Part shown: piece after piece, positions 44,943 to 53,966 of the stretch
How the letters are laid out: each line of letters starts with the position of its first letter
How positions within the stretch are numbered: the first letter of the stretch is position 1
From: Flagellimonas okinawensis
Lineage (GTDB): Bacteria; Bacteroidota; Bacteroidia; Flavobacteriales; Flavobacteriaceae
Direction of reading: 5' to 3'
DNA length: 64,000 nucleotides
NCBI RefSeq assembly: GCF_029194005.1
Contig: NZ_JARFVA010000002.1
Span: 496,001 to 560,000 of the forward strand
Notes under the pieces: generated by a model
What the model was told of the DNA's origin: nothing
Database searches by the model: none
The model's input: only the letters and a program-made list of their open reading frames with translations
Translations under genes and position numbers: made by a program

Positions 44943-46259
44943 TTAATATCTGTAGTACTCAGGCTTGAATGGACCTTCAACCTGTACACCGATATAATCA
45001 GCTTGTTCTTGGTTCAGCTCCGTTAACTCGACGCCTAAACGGGACAAGTGCAGCTTAGCTACTTTTTCATCCAAATGCTTCGGAAGCATATACACTTCGT
45101 TGGCATATTTATCACTGTGTTTCCAAAGTTCTATCTGGGCCAAAGTTTGGTTTGTAAAGGAGTTGCTCATCACAAAACTTGGATGTCCTGTGGCGCAACC
45201 AAGATTCACCAACCTACCCTCTGCCAAAATCACTACGTCCTTGCCATCAATAGTATATTTGTCAACTTGTGGCTTAATTTCATCCTTCGTGTCGCCATAG
45301 TTTCCATTCAACCAAGCCATATCTATTTCATTGTCAAAATGCCCAATGTTACAAACAATGGCTTTGTCCTTCAAGGCTCTAAAATGCTCCTCACGGATAA
45401 TGTCCTTATTTCCTGTAGTGGTAATTACAATATCTGCATTGGGCACAACGGTTTCCAATTTTTTCACTTCAAAACCGTCCATACAGGCCTGTAGTGCACA
45501 AATCGGGTCAATTTCCGTTACAGTAACAATAGCACCGGCTCCACGGAAGGATGCTGCGGTACCTTTTCCTACATCGCCATAACCTGCAACGACCACGCGT
45601 TTGCCGGCCAACATGGTATCCGTGGCCCTGCGAATGGCATCCACGGCACTTTCGCGACATCCATATTTATTATCGAACTTGGATTTGGTCACAGAATCGT
45701 TCACATTGATTGCTGGCATTGGGAGTGTTCCCTTCTTCATTCTTTCATATAAGCGGTGAACCCCAGTAGTAGTTTCTTCCGAAAGCCCTTTAACGCCTCC
45801 GGCCAACTCCGGATACTGGTCCAAAACCATATTGGTAAGGTCACCTCCATCGTCCAAGATCATGTTCAATGGCTGTCTGTCCTCTCCAAAAAATAAGGTT
45901 TGCTCAATACACCAATCAAATTCCTCTTCGGTCATTCCTTTCCATGCGTATACTGGAATGCCAGCTGCTGCTATTGCTGCCGCGGCATGATCTTGAGTGG
46001 AGAAAATATTACAAGAACTCCAGGTTACTTCTGCACCAAGTGCCACCAAGGTTTCAATTAATACGGCTGTCTGGATAGTCATGTGAAGACAACCTGCAAT
46101 TCTTGCCCCTTTTAAAGGTTGTTGACTGCCATATTCTTCACGCAATGCCATAAGACCAGGCATTTCTGCTTCGGCAAGCTCAATTTCTTTCCTTCCCCAA
46201 TCTGCAAGAGAGATATCTTTCACTTTATAAGGAACATACGGAATTGTCTTTGTGCTCAT
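44943..46259 (-). CDS. ahcY: Adenosylhomocysteinase
   Basis: AhcY reversibly splits S-adenosylhomocysteine to adenosine and homocysteine, removing the inhibitor formed by methylations. The 438-residue protein has [16 protein letters not shown], the NAD-binding [18 protein letters not shown] and the C-terminal [14 protein letters not shown]. The start at 46259 ([13 protein letters not shown]) is chosen because the upstream extension contains no family sequence and lies across the promoter. It is divergent from the phosphopantetheinyl transferase gene. Confidence 0.97.
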   Translation of the reverse strand: MSTKTIPYVPYKVKDISLADWGRKEIELAEAEMPGLMALREEYGSQQPLKGARIAGCLHMTIQTAVLIETLVALGAEVTWSSCNIFSTQDHAAAAIAAAGIPVYAWKGMTEEEFDWCIEQTLFFGEDRQPLNMILDDGGDLTNMVLDQYPELAGGVKGLSEETTTGVHRLYERMKKGTLPMPAINVNDSVTKSKFDNKYGCRESAVDAIRRATDTMLAGKRVVVAGYGDVGKGTAASFRGAGAIVTVTEIDPICALQACMDGFEVKKLETVVPNADIVITTTGNKDIIREEHFRALKDKAIVCNIGHFDNEIDMAWLNGNYGDTKDEIKPQVDKYTIDGKDVVILAEGRLVNLGCATGHPSFVMSNSFTNQTLAQIELWKHSDKYANEVYMLPKHLDEKVAKLHLSRLGVELTELNQEQADYIGVQVEGPFKPEYYRY

Positions 46260-46302
46260 ACTTTTTATAAATTTACTTTTGTAGCTTCGCTTAAATAGTG
46301 CA

Positions 46303-46310
46303 CAAAGATA
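46303..46310 (-). promoter_or_regulatory. -7 box TATCTTTG for ahcY
   Basis: Exact TAnnTTTG on the minus strand, about 43 bases upstream of the ahcY ATG. Confidence 0.6.
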
Positions 46311-46332
46311 CGAATTCACATAACTTTTGTTG

Positions 46333-46974
46333 ATGCCCATTTACAAAACAATAACAGTTTCCCCGACCACTTCGGTTTATATCTGGAAAGTGACAGAACC
46401 AGAAGACGAACTTTCTAAGGATGTGGAGCTTACGCAGCATTGTCAAAACCGAATGGACGGTATGAAATCTGAAGATCATCGACGGGCATTTTTGAGTATT
46501 CGGCACTTATTGGCTAAGGCAGGTTATGTGGACCACGATCTGTATTATGATGATTTTGGAAAACCACATCTTAAAGATGGAAAATACATTTCCATAACCC
46601 ATTCCCATAACTTTACGGGCATTATAGTTAGCGAGAGCGATGAGGTGGGTATCGATATAGAAATGCAACGGGATAAAATTTTGAGGATCGCACATAAATT
46701 TACACCGATCCAAGAGTACAAGACCTTGGCCAACACGGAGGCATTAATGCGAAAGTTGACCATAGTTTGGGGAGCCAAAGAATCCCTTTATAAAATTTAT
46801 GCCCAGCAAGGATTAAGTTTTCTACGCCATATTAATGTGATCGACTTTTCTTTTGAAGATACCAGAACAGTAGCCGAAATACTGTACAAAGGAAAAAAGT
46901 CGCATTACGAAATCGAATTTTTGGAGTTTGAAGGTTTTACCTGCGTGTATGCCCTAAAAATGATGGGAGGATGA
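46333..46974 (+). CDS. 4'-phosphopantetheinyl transferase (Sfp-type)
   Basis: The enzyme moves the phosphopantetheine arm of coenzyme A to carrier proteins. The 213-residue product has the family motifs [21 protein letters not shown] (metal-binding acidic residues) and [13 protein letters not shown]. Two TTG codons precede the ATG at 46333, which is preferred. There is no carrier-protein or polyketide gene nearby, so it may be the general PPTase for acyl carrier protein. It is divergent from ahcY with a short shared promoter region. Confidence 0.9.
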   Translation: MPIYKTITVSPTTSVYIWKVTEPEDELSKDVELTQHCQNRMDGMKSEDHRRAFLSIRHLLAKAGYVDHDLYYDDFGKPHLKDGKYISITHSHNFTGIIVSESDEVGIDIEMQRDKILRIAHKFTPIQEYKTLANTEALMRKLTIVWGAKESLYKIYAQQGLSFLRHINVIDFSFEDTRTVAEILYKGKKSHYEIEFLEFEGFTCVYALKMMGG

Positions 46975-47016
46975 TGAATCCTTTTTGTAGTTTTACGTCC
47001 TAAATCCACAATCTTC

Positions 47017-47277
47017 ATGAAAATATCCGTTGAGCTTACCTTGTCCCCCCTTCAGGATGATTTTGAAGCACCGATCATTGCCTTTATAAAAAAGCTGCGA
47101 AATTCTGGACTTACTGTTTTGGAAAACCCGCTGAGCACCCAAGTGTTTGGGGATTACGATACGGTGATGGCGCTGCTCAACACCGAGATCAAGGAAAGTT
47201 TTGAGAATTTGGACCATGTTGTGCTGACCATGAAAGTGGTAAAATCCGACAGAAGCGAGTATGAACCCCATTTTTGA
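47017..47277 (+). CDS. Thiamine-binding protein, YkoF/MTH1187 family
   Basis: An 86-residue cytoplasmic ferredoxin-like protein of the PF01910/COG0011 type (MKISVELTLSPLQDDFEAPI, LTVLENPLSTQVFGDYDTVMALL). Members bind thiamine or related pyrimidine compounds. Its stop codon overlaps the start of the PnuC-type transporter gene by 17 bases, so the two are translated together; this supports a role in thiamine handling for the whole four-gene operon. Confidence 0.8.
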   Translation: MKISVELTLSPLQDDFEAPIIAFIKKLRNSGLTVLENPLSTQVFGDYDTVMALLNTEIKESFENLDHVVLTMKVVKSDRSEYEPHF

Positions 47278-47896
47278 TTTTTTCCTTGGCCCTTACGAGG
47301 ACCGAGAACTATCCCTGATCATCCTTGAGGCCACAGCTTTTTTCTTTGGAATTGCTAGTGTTGTCTATGCCAAAAAGGAGGATATATTGGTTTATCCAAC
47401 AGGCCTGGTCGCTACGGTGATAACCACATATATTTTTCTGGTAGACCACCTGTACGGGGATATGATGATGAACTTTTACTATTCCATTATGAGTATTTAT
47501 GGTTGGTGGAACTGGGCTCGACGTAAGGATAATAGAGAACTTGTGGTGAACATAACCAGGACCAGTTCCAAGGAGAAATGGGTAGGTATTGGATTTTTTC
47601 TTCTGACCATGTTGGTTACTTATGGGGTATATAAAGCATTTGGTGCCGAAATAGGCCCCACCAATTATGTGGATATATTTACTTCCGGTGTGTTTTTCAC
47701 CGCAATGTGGTATATGGCCAACAAAAAATTGGAAAACTGGACCCTTTGGATATTGGGTGATTTAATAACCGTACCTTTGTACGCCTATAGGGGATGGGGA
47801 ATGTTCTCTTTACAGTACCTCATCTTTACAGTTCTAGCGATACAGGGATATCTAGCATGGAAGAAAAACTTGGCCAAGAGCCCACAAACCTCATAA
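47261..47896 (+). CDS. PnuC-family vitamin transporter (PnuT or NR type)
   Basis: A 211-residue inner membrane protein with seven hydrophobic segments and the family signatures YYSIMSIYGWWNWARRK and LENWTLWILGDLITVPLYAYRGW plus the C-terminal YLIFTVLAIQGYLAW. PnuC proteins take up nicotinamide riboside; the close relative PnuT takes up thiamine. The neighbouring thiamine-binding protein points to thiamine, while the following NadR-like kinase points to nicotinamide riboside. I leave the substrate open. It overlaps both neighbours. Confidence 0.88.
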   Translation: MNPIFDFFLGPYEDRELSLIILEATAFFFGIASVVYAKKEDILVYPTGLVATVITTYIFLVDHLYGDMMMNFYYSIMSIYGWWNWARRKDNRELVVNITRTSSKEKWVGIGFFLLTMLVTYGVYKAFGAEIGPTNYVDIFTSGVFFTAMWYMANKKLENWTLWILGDLITVPLYAYRGWGMFSLQYLIFTVLAIQGYLAWKKNLAKSPQTS

Positions 47897-48438
47897 AAGT
47901 GGTCCTTTTTGGACCGGAATCCACAGGCAAGACAACATTGTCCAAGCAACTGGCAGAACACTACGAAACAGAATGGGTGCCAGAATATGCCAGGGAATAC
48001 CTCCAAGACAAATGGGATAGGGAACATAAGACCTGTGAACCCCACGATTTGGTTCCCATCGCCTATGGCCAGATGGATTTGGAGAACAAATTGGCAAAAA
48101 AAGCGAACAAAGTACTTATATGTGATACCGACCTTTTGGAAACAAAAGTCTATTCAGAAGCTTATTACAATAGTACCTGTGACCCCCTTTTGGAAAAATA
48201 CGCGTTAAAAAACACATACGACCTCTATTTTTTAACCTATATAGATACCCCATGGGTGGCAGATGATCTTAGGGACAAACCCGACGAAAGAGAACGAATG
48301 TTTGCGTATTTCAAAGAAGCATTGGAGAAAAATAACAGGAAATTCATTAATTTAAGGGGAAATAAAGCGTCAAGGCTTTCCATAGCAATAGAACACATAG
48401 ATAAACTTCTCCAAAAACATGATAGCATTAAGTCCTAA
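47857..48438 (+). CDS. NadR-like P-loop kinase (AAA_28/ribosylnicotinamide kinase type)
   Basis: From the ATG at 47857 (MEEKLGQEPTNLIKVVLFG) the product has 193 residues. GPESTGKT at residues 19-26 is the Walker A motif, followed by EWVPEYAREYL, LICDTDLLETKVYSEAY and DDLRDKPDERERMF, the pattern of the NadR kinase domain. Kinases of this type trap an imported vitamin by phosphorylation. It overlaps the transporter gene by 40 bases and DUF4301 by 20, so coupling is tight. The nucleotidyltransferase half of full NadR is missing. Substrate: nicotinamide riboside or thiamine. Confidence 0.85.
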   Translation: MEEKLGQEPTNLIKVVLFGPESTGKTTLSKQLAEHYETEWVPEYAREYLQDKWDREHKTCEPHDLVPIAYGQMDLENKLAKKANKVLICDTDLLETKVYSEAYYNSTCDPLLEKYALKNTYDLYFLTYIDTPWVADDLRDKPDERERMFAYFKEALEKNNRKFINLRGNKASRLSIAIEHIDKLLQKHDSIKS

Positions 48439-49957
48439 AGACTTGGAACAACTGGATTCCAAAGGAATTTCCAAAGAAAAAGTAGAAAATCAAATACAAA
48501 CATTTAAAGAGGGCATCCCTTTTGTGCAATTGTCGCAAGCTGCGGTGGTTGGCAATGGTATTTTACGGTTCTCCGAAAAGGAACAACAAGATTTGCTTCA
48601 ATATTTTGAAGACCACAGAAAGCACTTGGATCTTTTAAAATTTGTGCCTGCTTCCGGTGCTGCATCGCGAATGTTCAAAGCCATGTTCAATTTTTTGGAC
48701 AGTTACGATCCATCAAAGGAAAAGTTGTCCGAATATTTGGAACGCACGGGCGATTCCGATGCCAAAAAGTTTACGGAAAACCTTTCAGACCTTCCTTTTT
48801 ATGAATTGATCATGTCGCGAATCGATGGTAAAGCCTCAAACAAGGATGGGGAAGCCTATCTTTTTGTGCAGGAGATGTTATTGGAAAGCGGACTTAATTA
48901 CGGATTTTTTCCAAAAGGCCTTTTGCCCTTTCATAAATATAGCTCGGGCACTGCGACCCCATTCGAAGAACATTTAAAAGAAGCCGCACTCTATGCCAAA
49001 ACTATGGGGAGGGCCAATCTTCATTTTACGGTTTCCGAACAGCATGATGCGATGTTCGCCGATGAAGAAGCATTGGTGGCACCAAAGATCTCTGAGCGCA
49101 CCGATACCGATTTTACTATTTCATATTCCAATCAAAAACCATCTACGGATACCATAGCTGTGGACATGGACAACAAGCCTTTCAAAAACAGCGATGGGTC
49201 TATTTTGTTCCGCCCCGGAGGACATGGTGCATTGATCGAGAATCTGAACGATCAGGATGCCGATATCATATTCATTAAAAACATTGATAATGTGGTGGTC
49301 GATAAAAATTTGGAGACCGTGTCCAATAGTAAAAAAATGTTGGCCGGTGTATTAAAGAAAGTACAGGATAAGGCATTTGCTTATGCAGAACTTTTGGACA
49401 AAGAAGGCGTTTCCATTGAAAAAGCGGATGAAATAAAGTCATTTTTGGAAACAAACCTTAATGTAAGAATGCCTGTCAATTATGATGGATTGAGCGTGGG
49501 AGAGCAGAATGCAATTTTAAAGGAAAAGATTGACCGGCCTATCAGAGTTTGTGGAATGGTAAAGAATGAGGGCGAGCCAGGTGGAGGTCCATTTTGGATA
49601 AAAGATAGTGATGGTAACATCTCACTTCAAATTATAGAGTCCGCTCAAATTGATATGGATGATAAGGAACAAGCGGCCATCCTACAAAACGCAACGCACT
49701 TTAATCCAGTTGATTTGGTGTGCGGGGTTCGAAACCATAAAGGTGAAAAGTTCAATTTATTGGAGTATGTTGACCCTAAACAAGGCTTTATCACAGGTAA
49801 AACAAAAGAAGGAAAAGAGCTGAAAGCACTCGAATTGCCAGGTCTGTGGAACGGTGCCATGGCTTTTTGGAACACAATTTTTGTAGAAGTGCCCTTGGTG
49901 ACCTTTAACCCGGTAAAAACAGTGAACGATTTATTGAAGCCGACACATCAGGCATAG
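48419..49957 (+). CDS. DUF4301 protein, predicted nucleotidyltransferase-like
   Basis: A 512-residue cytoplasmic protein of family DUF4301. VPASGAASRMF (P77 to F86) resembles the nucleotide-binding loop of sugar nucleotidyltransferases, and RPGGHGALIENL (R265 on) followed by KNIDNVVVD (N288-I-D-N291) resembles the GGNGD... and NVDN motifs of UDP-sugar pyrophosphorylases. From this I infer a GT-A nucleotidyltransferase fold. Its start overlaps the kinase gene by 20 bases. The substrate is unknown; operon context suggests a vitamin-derived phosphate. Confidence 0.75.
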   Translation: MIALSPKDLEQLDSKGISKEKVENQIQTFKEGIPFVQLSQAAVVGNGILRFSEKEQQDLLQYFEDHRKHLDLLKFVPASGAASRMFKAMFNFLDSYDPSKEKLSEYLERTGDSDAKKFTENLSDLPFYELIMSRIDGKASNKDGEAYLFVQEMLLESGLNYGFFPKGLLPFHKYSSGTATPFEEHLKEAALYAKTMGRANLHFTVSEQHDAMFADEEALVAPKISERTDTDFTISYSNQKPSTDTIAVDMDNKPFKNSDGSILFRPGGHGALIENLNDQDADIIFIKNIDNVVVDKNLETVSNSKKMLAGVLKKVQDKAFAYAELLDKEGVSIEKADEIKSFLETNLNVRMPVNYDGLSVGEQNAILKEKIDRPIRVCGMVKNEGEPGGGPFWIKDSDGNISLQIIESAQIDMDDKEQAAILQNATHFNPVDLVCGVRNHKGEKFNLLEYVDPKQGFITGKTKEGKELKALELPGLWNGAMAFWNTIFVEVPLVTFNPVKTVNDLLKPTHQA

Positions 49958-49979
49958 AAAATAAACATTTAAAGATGGG

Positions 49980-50009
49980 ACCCGCTTCATAAAAGTTGCG
50001 GGTTTTTTT
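49980..50009 (+). terminator. Terminator of the thiamine-binding/DUF4301 operon
   Basis: ACCCGC...GCGGGT with a 12-base loop followed by seven T. Confidence 0.75.
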
Positions 50010-50056
50010 ATGGCCGATTATGACCTATAAACAAAAGGTGTGTCTTAAAGATATAT

Positions 50057-50164
50057 TCGAAAATGTTTTCGATGACATGATTAAATTTTAATAATCCTTG
50101 CGGGTTGTTTCAACTAGGTTGGTTGATTTGGTAAGAGGCCGCGCTTTTTGTGCGGCTTTCTTTT
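50057..50164. other. Hairpins in a gene-free stretch, possible small RNA
   Basis: TCGAAAA-TG-TTTTCGA (50057-50072) is a perfect palindrome, and GCCGCGC-TTTTT-GTGCGGC followed by TTTCTTTT (50138-50164) is terminator-like on the plus strand. Between 49958 and 50199 no ORF is convincing; the layout would fit a short non-coding RNA. Confidence 0.35.
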
Positions 50165-50199
50165 CATAGTGCTCGGAAACGTTAGGCAACAACGTAAAT

Positions 50200-50325
50200 A
50201 TGTTATATAAAATAGTCCTGTTCTTTAATCTGATTTCATTGGCCTTGGCCTTGTACATATTAATATCGTACTTGAAAAACAGAAATAATGATAAGGACAT
50301 CAAAAAGCAGGATGATGCTATCTAA
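50200..50325 (+). CDS. Possible 41-residue single-span membrane protein
   Basis: The ORF begins MLYKIVLFFNLISLALALYI and ends in a charged tail (KNRNNDKDIKKQDDAI). One clear hydrophobic helix followed by a Lys/Asp-rich end is typical of real small membrane proteins. A UUCG-loop terminator lies 77 bases after its stop. No homologue is known to me; a non-coding RNA from the same stretch is the alternative. Confidence 0.45.
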   Translation: MLYKIVLFFNLISLALALYILISYLKNRNNDKDIKKQDDAI

Positions 50326-50401
50326 ACACTATCCATGTATTGTCCATAATGCCAATCTGTACCATGGTCTTTTTTCCTTGTGACCATTAATTGGCAATTA
50401 A

Positions 50402-50431
50402 GAAAGGCTGCTTCGGCGGCCTTTCCTTTTT
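50402..50431 (+). terminator. UUCG-loop terminator
   Basis: GAAAGGCTGC-TTCG-GCGGCCTTTC (ten pairs with one G-T) followed by CTTTTT. It ends whatever transcript covers the small ORF and insulates the TPP riboswitch promoter. Confidence 0.85.
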
Positions 50432-50497
50432 AGGCGAGTGTATTCCTTGGTCCTTCAGTTTTTGAAAATTTTGTTATGATAACCGGACACTACATCT

Positions 50498-50505
50498 TAC
50501 ATTTG
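50498..50505 (+). promoter_or_regulatory. -7 box TACATTTG for the thiamine receptor transcript
   Basis: Exact TAnnTTTG; the transcript would start near 50510, directly before the riboswitch. Confidence 0.65.
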
Positions 50506-50513
50506 TGGCATCT

Positions 50514-50590
50514 CAAAGGGGTGCTTTTTTAAAAAAGGCTGAGATTATACCCAATGAACCTGGGCGGGTAATGCTGCCAAGGGAATGCGC
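50514..50590 (+). promoter_or_regulatory. TPP riboswitch (THI element)
   Basis: The aptamer shows the conserved series GGGGTGC, GGCTGAGATTATACCC, GAACCTGGGC and GGGTAATGCTGCC, then AAGGGAATGCG. It lies between the -7 box and a TonB receptor gene, with about 95 further bases before the ATG as expression platform, including GTTTC-TTTA-GAAAC. In this phylum such switches turn thiamine genes off when thiamine pyrophosphate is bound. Confidence 0.95.
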
Positions 50591-50683
50591 AAGCCGCATC
50601 TTGGAATTTCTATGTTTCTTTAGAAACAACAATCAATTATTAACAAAGAATAACAGCCCCTTTTATTCGTAACATTTTTACGA

Positions 50684-52855
50684 ATGAAAACTTTATTCAC
50701 AACATTGGCCCTTTTAGGGCTGGCACTTTCCGTAAGTGCCCAAGAAGAACAAATCGATTCCCTAGAAGGGAAAAAGGTAGTCTTGGACGAAGTATTGGTC
50801 CAAGCCGTAAGGGTTACCAAAGAATTTCCCATTACATTTTCGGATTTGGACAAAGTTGAACTTGCTCCACGTAATTTAGGGCAGGATGTACCCATATTAA
50901 TGAACTTTATGCCTGCAGTGGTCACCACTTCGGATGCAGGTGCAGGTATTGGGTACACAAGTATTCGGGTTCGTGGTAGCGATGCCACCCGCGTTAATGT
51001 GACCATTAATGGAATTCCGTATAACGATGCGGAATCCCAAGGGACCTTTTGGGTGAACATGCCCGATTTTGCCTCTTCTACACAAAGTTTACAATTACAG
51101 CGTGGAGTTGGGACATCAACGAACGGAGCCGGTGCTTTTGGCGCTAGTTTGAATATGCTTACGGATGCTTTTTCAGAGGAGGCCTATGCTAGAATTTCGT
51201 CTTCCGTAGGTAGTTTTAATACCCTTCGGAACAATGTGAAGTTCAGTACTGGACTGCTAAACGATTATTTTGAGTTCTCTGGCCGACTATCAAGGGTCAC
51301 CTCTGATGGTTATGTAGACAGGGCCGCTTCGGAATTGGATGGTTATTTTCTTCAAGGGGTCTATAATGATGAAAGTACCCTGGTCAAGGCTTTGCTGTTC
51401 GGTGGGCATGAGGTTACTTATCAAGCTTGGAACGGAATTACTGCTGAACAATTGGAAAATGACCGCACCTACAATTCTGCCGGAGCTTATACTGATAGTA
51501 ATGGGAATGCTCAATTTTATGATAATGAGGTGGATGATTACAAGCAAGATCATTTCCAATTGCACTGGTACGAAACCTGGAATTCCGCTTGGAACACCCA
51601 TTTAGCGGTGCACTATACCCGTGGTAGGGGCTTTTTTGAACAATATAGGGACGATGATGATTTCGCTACCTACGGGTTGGAGCCTATAACGGTAAATGGT
51701 GATTTGGTGGAAACTACCGATTTGATTCGCCGCCGATGGTTGGACAATGACTTTTATGGGACCATTTTTTCCGCAACCTACAGTAACGATAATTTGGAGC
51801 TCATCATGGGTGGTGGCTATAACGAATACAAAGGAGACCACTTTGGTGAGATTATTTGGGCCGAGTATGCAGGCAATACCGAAATACGGGATAGATATTA
51901 CGATGATACATCTACCAAAACAGATTTCAATGTTTATACCAAAGCCAATTATAAATTGACAGATCAATGGTCCCTGTTCGGAGACCTACAATACCGAGGT
52001 GTTACATATAAGGCCAATGGGGACGATACAGGATTAGTGGACGATTCGTTCAATTTTTTCAATCCCAAAGCGGGTATAACATTCGATTTAAACAGAAACA
52101 ATAATTTCTATTTCTCCTATGCCAGGGCCAATCGGGAGCCCAACCGTAATGACTATGAAAGTGGAAGTCCTAAACCAGAAAAACTCAACGATTTTGAACT
52201 GGGATGGCGATATGTCTCACCGAGCTTTCAGTTGAATACCAATGTGTACTATATGAGATATAAAGACCAATTGGTGCTAACAGGAGAATTGAACGATGTA
52301 GGTGCACCGCTTAGGTCCAACGTGGGCGATAGCTACCGCATGGGTCTGGAAATAGATGCGAATGTAAGCATATCCAAATCTTTTCGATGGAGTCCAAACC
52401 TAGCGCTGAGCGATAACCGCAATATTGATTTCTTTTTTGAAAGGGACGGAGAGCTTCAAAACCTGGGGGACACCCATATTGCCTATTCTCCACAATTGAT
52501 TGCCGGTAATATTATATCATATATGCCACGTGAAGGCTTTCAAGTATCGCTATTGTCTAAGTTTGTGGGTAAGCAGTATATGGGTAATATCGATGCTGAG
52601 TCTTCTGTTTTGGATAGTTACACGCAGACGGATTTCAATGTGCAGTACACCATAAATACGAATACATTTATCAAAAGTATTGTGCTTTCAGGTTTGGTAA
52701 ACAACATTTTTGATGCGGACATTGTTTCCAACGGGTATTTTTACACCTACGATGACAATTGGTCCAGTCCTGGAGCGGTAACCACTATTGAAGGAGCTGG
52801 ATTCTACCCCCAAGCAGGAATTAACTTCTTGTTGGGTGCAACAATCAATTTTTAG
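50684..52855 (+). CDS. TonB-dependent receptor for thiamine (riboswitch-controlled)
   Basis: A 723-residue outer membrane receptor: signal peptide (ending ALSVSAQ), TonB-box-like VVLDEVLVQAVRV, plug (GAGIGYTSIRVRGSDATRVN, SQGTFWVNMPDFASSTQSLQ, VGTSTNGAGAFGASLNMLTD) and a barrel ending LLGATINF. The TPP riboswitch in its leader shows that it is repressed by thiamine pyrophosphate, so it very probably imports thiamine or a precursor (the OMR1-type receptor of Bacteroidota). A thiamine-binding protein and PnuC-type transporter lie 3.5 kb upstream. Confidence 0.93.
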   Translation: MKTLFTTLALLGLALSVSAQEEQIDSLEGKKVVLDEVLVQAVRVTKEFPITFSDLDKVELAPRNLGQDVPILMNFMPAVVTTSDAGAGIGYTSIRVRGSDATRVNVTINGIPYNDAESQGTFWVNMPDFASSTQSLQLQRGVGTSTNGAGAFGASLNMLTDAFSEEAYARISSSVGSFNTLRNNVKFSTGLLNDYFEFSGRLSRVTSDGYVDRAASELDGYFLQGVYNDESTLVKALLFGGHEVTYQAWNGITAEQLENDRTYNSAGAYTDSNGNAQFYDNEVDDYKQDHFQLHWYETWNSAWNTHLAVHYTRGRGFFEQYRDDDDFATYGLEPITVNGDLVETTDLIRRRWLDNDFYGTIFSATYSNDNLELIMGGGYNEYKGDHFGEIIWAEYAGNTEIRDRYYDDTSTKTDFNVYTKANYKLTDQWSLFGDLQYRGVTYKANGDDTGLVDDSFNFFNPKAGITFDLNRNNNFYFSYARANREPNRNDYESGSPKPEKLNDFELGWRYVSPSFQLNTNVYYMRYKDQLVLTGELNDVGAPLRSNVGDSYRMGLEIDANVSISKSFRWSPNLALSDNRNIDFFFERDGELQNLGDTHIAYSPQLIAGNIISYMPREGFQVSLLSKFVGKQYMGNIDAESSVLDSYTQTDFNVQYTINTNTFIKSIVLSGLVNNIFDADIVSNGYFYTYDDNWSSPGAVTTIEGAGFYPQAGINFLLGATINF

Positions 52856-52913
52856 GTAGTTGAAGCTATAAAGTGTCCGTATAAGCAGTACTTCAAAAAG
52901 GGTATTGCAACGA

Positions 52914-52921
52914 TAACTTTG
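52914..52921 (+). promoter_or_regulatory. -7 box TAACTTTG for the Gfo/Idh/MocA gene
   Basis: Exact TAnnTTTG, about 43 bases before the ATG at 52965. Confidence 0.5.
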
Positions 52922-52964
52922 GGTAGACCAAATTATTTTAAACGGGATTCTGTATTTTAACACA

Positions 52965-53966
52965 ATGACAGAGTCCCGTTTTCAATTTTCCGAGGAGCAG
53001 CCCCTTAGATGGGGAGTAATAGGTTGTGGCAGCGTAGCGGAAAAAAAGAGTGTGCCAGCGTATAAGGGTACCTCTGGATTTCAGGTGGAAATGGTGATGC
53101 GACGCAATGCCGAAAAGGCCAAGGATTATGCCCAAAGGCACGGTATTCCCAAATGGACCACGAATGCCGATGAGGTTATCAACAACCCCGATATTGATGC
53201 CGTCTACATAGCCACCCCGCCAGATACCCATAAGTTTTATGCATTGCAAGTGGCCGAGGCGGGCAAGCCATGCTGTGTGGAAAAGCCAATGGCGCCCAGC
53301 TATAAGGAAAGTCTAGCCATTTATAATGCATTCCAAAAAATTAATGTTCCACTTTTTATAGCCTATTATAGACGTTCGCTACCTCGTTTTTTGCAAATCA
53401 AACAATGGTTGGATGATGGAACCATTGGAAAGCTACGTCACATACATTGGCAAAAGACAAAGGCGCCAAATGAAATTGATTTGGCCAAGAAATACAATTG
53501 GCGCACCGATACGAATATTGCCAAAGGTGGTTATTTTGATGACTTGGCCAGTCATGGATTGGACCTTTTCAACTTTCTTTTAGGTGATATTGTTGAGGTG
53601 AATGGGATGGCAACCAATCAATTGGGGTTGTATTCCGCTTTTGATGCAGTTACGGCCAGTTGGATGCACGAAGGAGGCATAACCGGAACGGGTACTTGGA
53701 ATTTTGGCTCATATCACCGAACGGACAAGGTAGAAATATTAGGTTCCGAAGGCAGCATTCGCTTTGCGGTTTTGGATGAGGCCCCCATTGAAATGGAAAA
53801 TGCGTCCGGCCATCAAATTTTGGAAATACCCCACCCCGAACATATTCAGGAGTATCATGTTAACAACATTAAAAACCACCTGTTGGGAAATGGTGAACAC
53901 CCTTCATCAGGAGAAACAGGTCTGCACACCAGCTGGGTAATGGATAAAATCTTAAACGGTCACTGA
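52965..53966 (+). CDS. Gfo/Idh/MocA-family NAD(P)-dependent oxidoreductase
   Basis: A 333-residue cytoplasmic dehydrogenase. The Rossmann fold shows WGVIGCGSVAEKKSVPAY near residues 16-33, then AVYIATPPDTHKFYAL and the family EKP motif in CVEKPMAPSY (Lys is the usual catalytic residue). The C-terminal sheet domain contains GGYFDDLASHGLDLFNFLLG with the substrate-side Asp/His. Substrates in this family are mostly sugars or inositols; none can be assigned here. It is monocistronic and convergent with the Rieske-like gene with no gap. Confidence 0.9.
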   Translation: MTESRFQFSEEQPLRWGVIGCGSVAEKKSVPAYKGTSGFQVEMVMRRNAEKAKDYAQRHGIPKWTTNADEVINNPDIDAVYIATPPDTHKFYALQVAEAGKPCCVEKPMAPSYKESLAIYNAFQKINVPLFIAYYRRSLPRFLQIKQWLDDGTIGKLRHIHWQKTKAPNEIDLAKKYNWRTDTNIAKGGYFDDLASHGLDLFNFLLGDIVEVNGMATNQLGLYSAFDAVTASWMHEGGITGTGTWNFGSYHRTDKVEILGSEGSIRFAVLDEAPIEMENASGHQILEIPHPEHIQEYHVNNIKNHLLGNGEHPSSGETGLHTSWVMDKILNGH

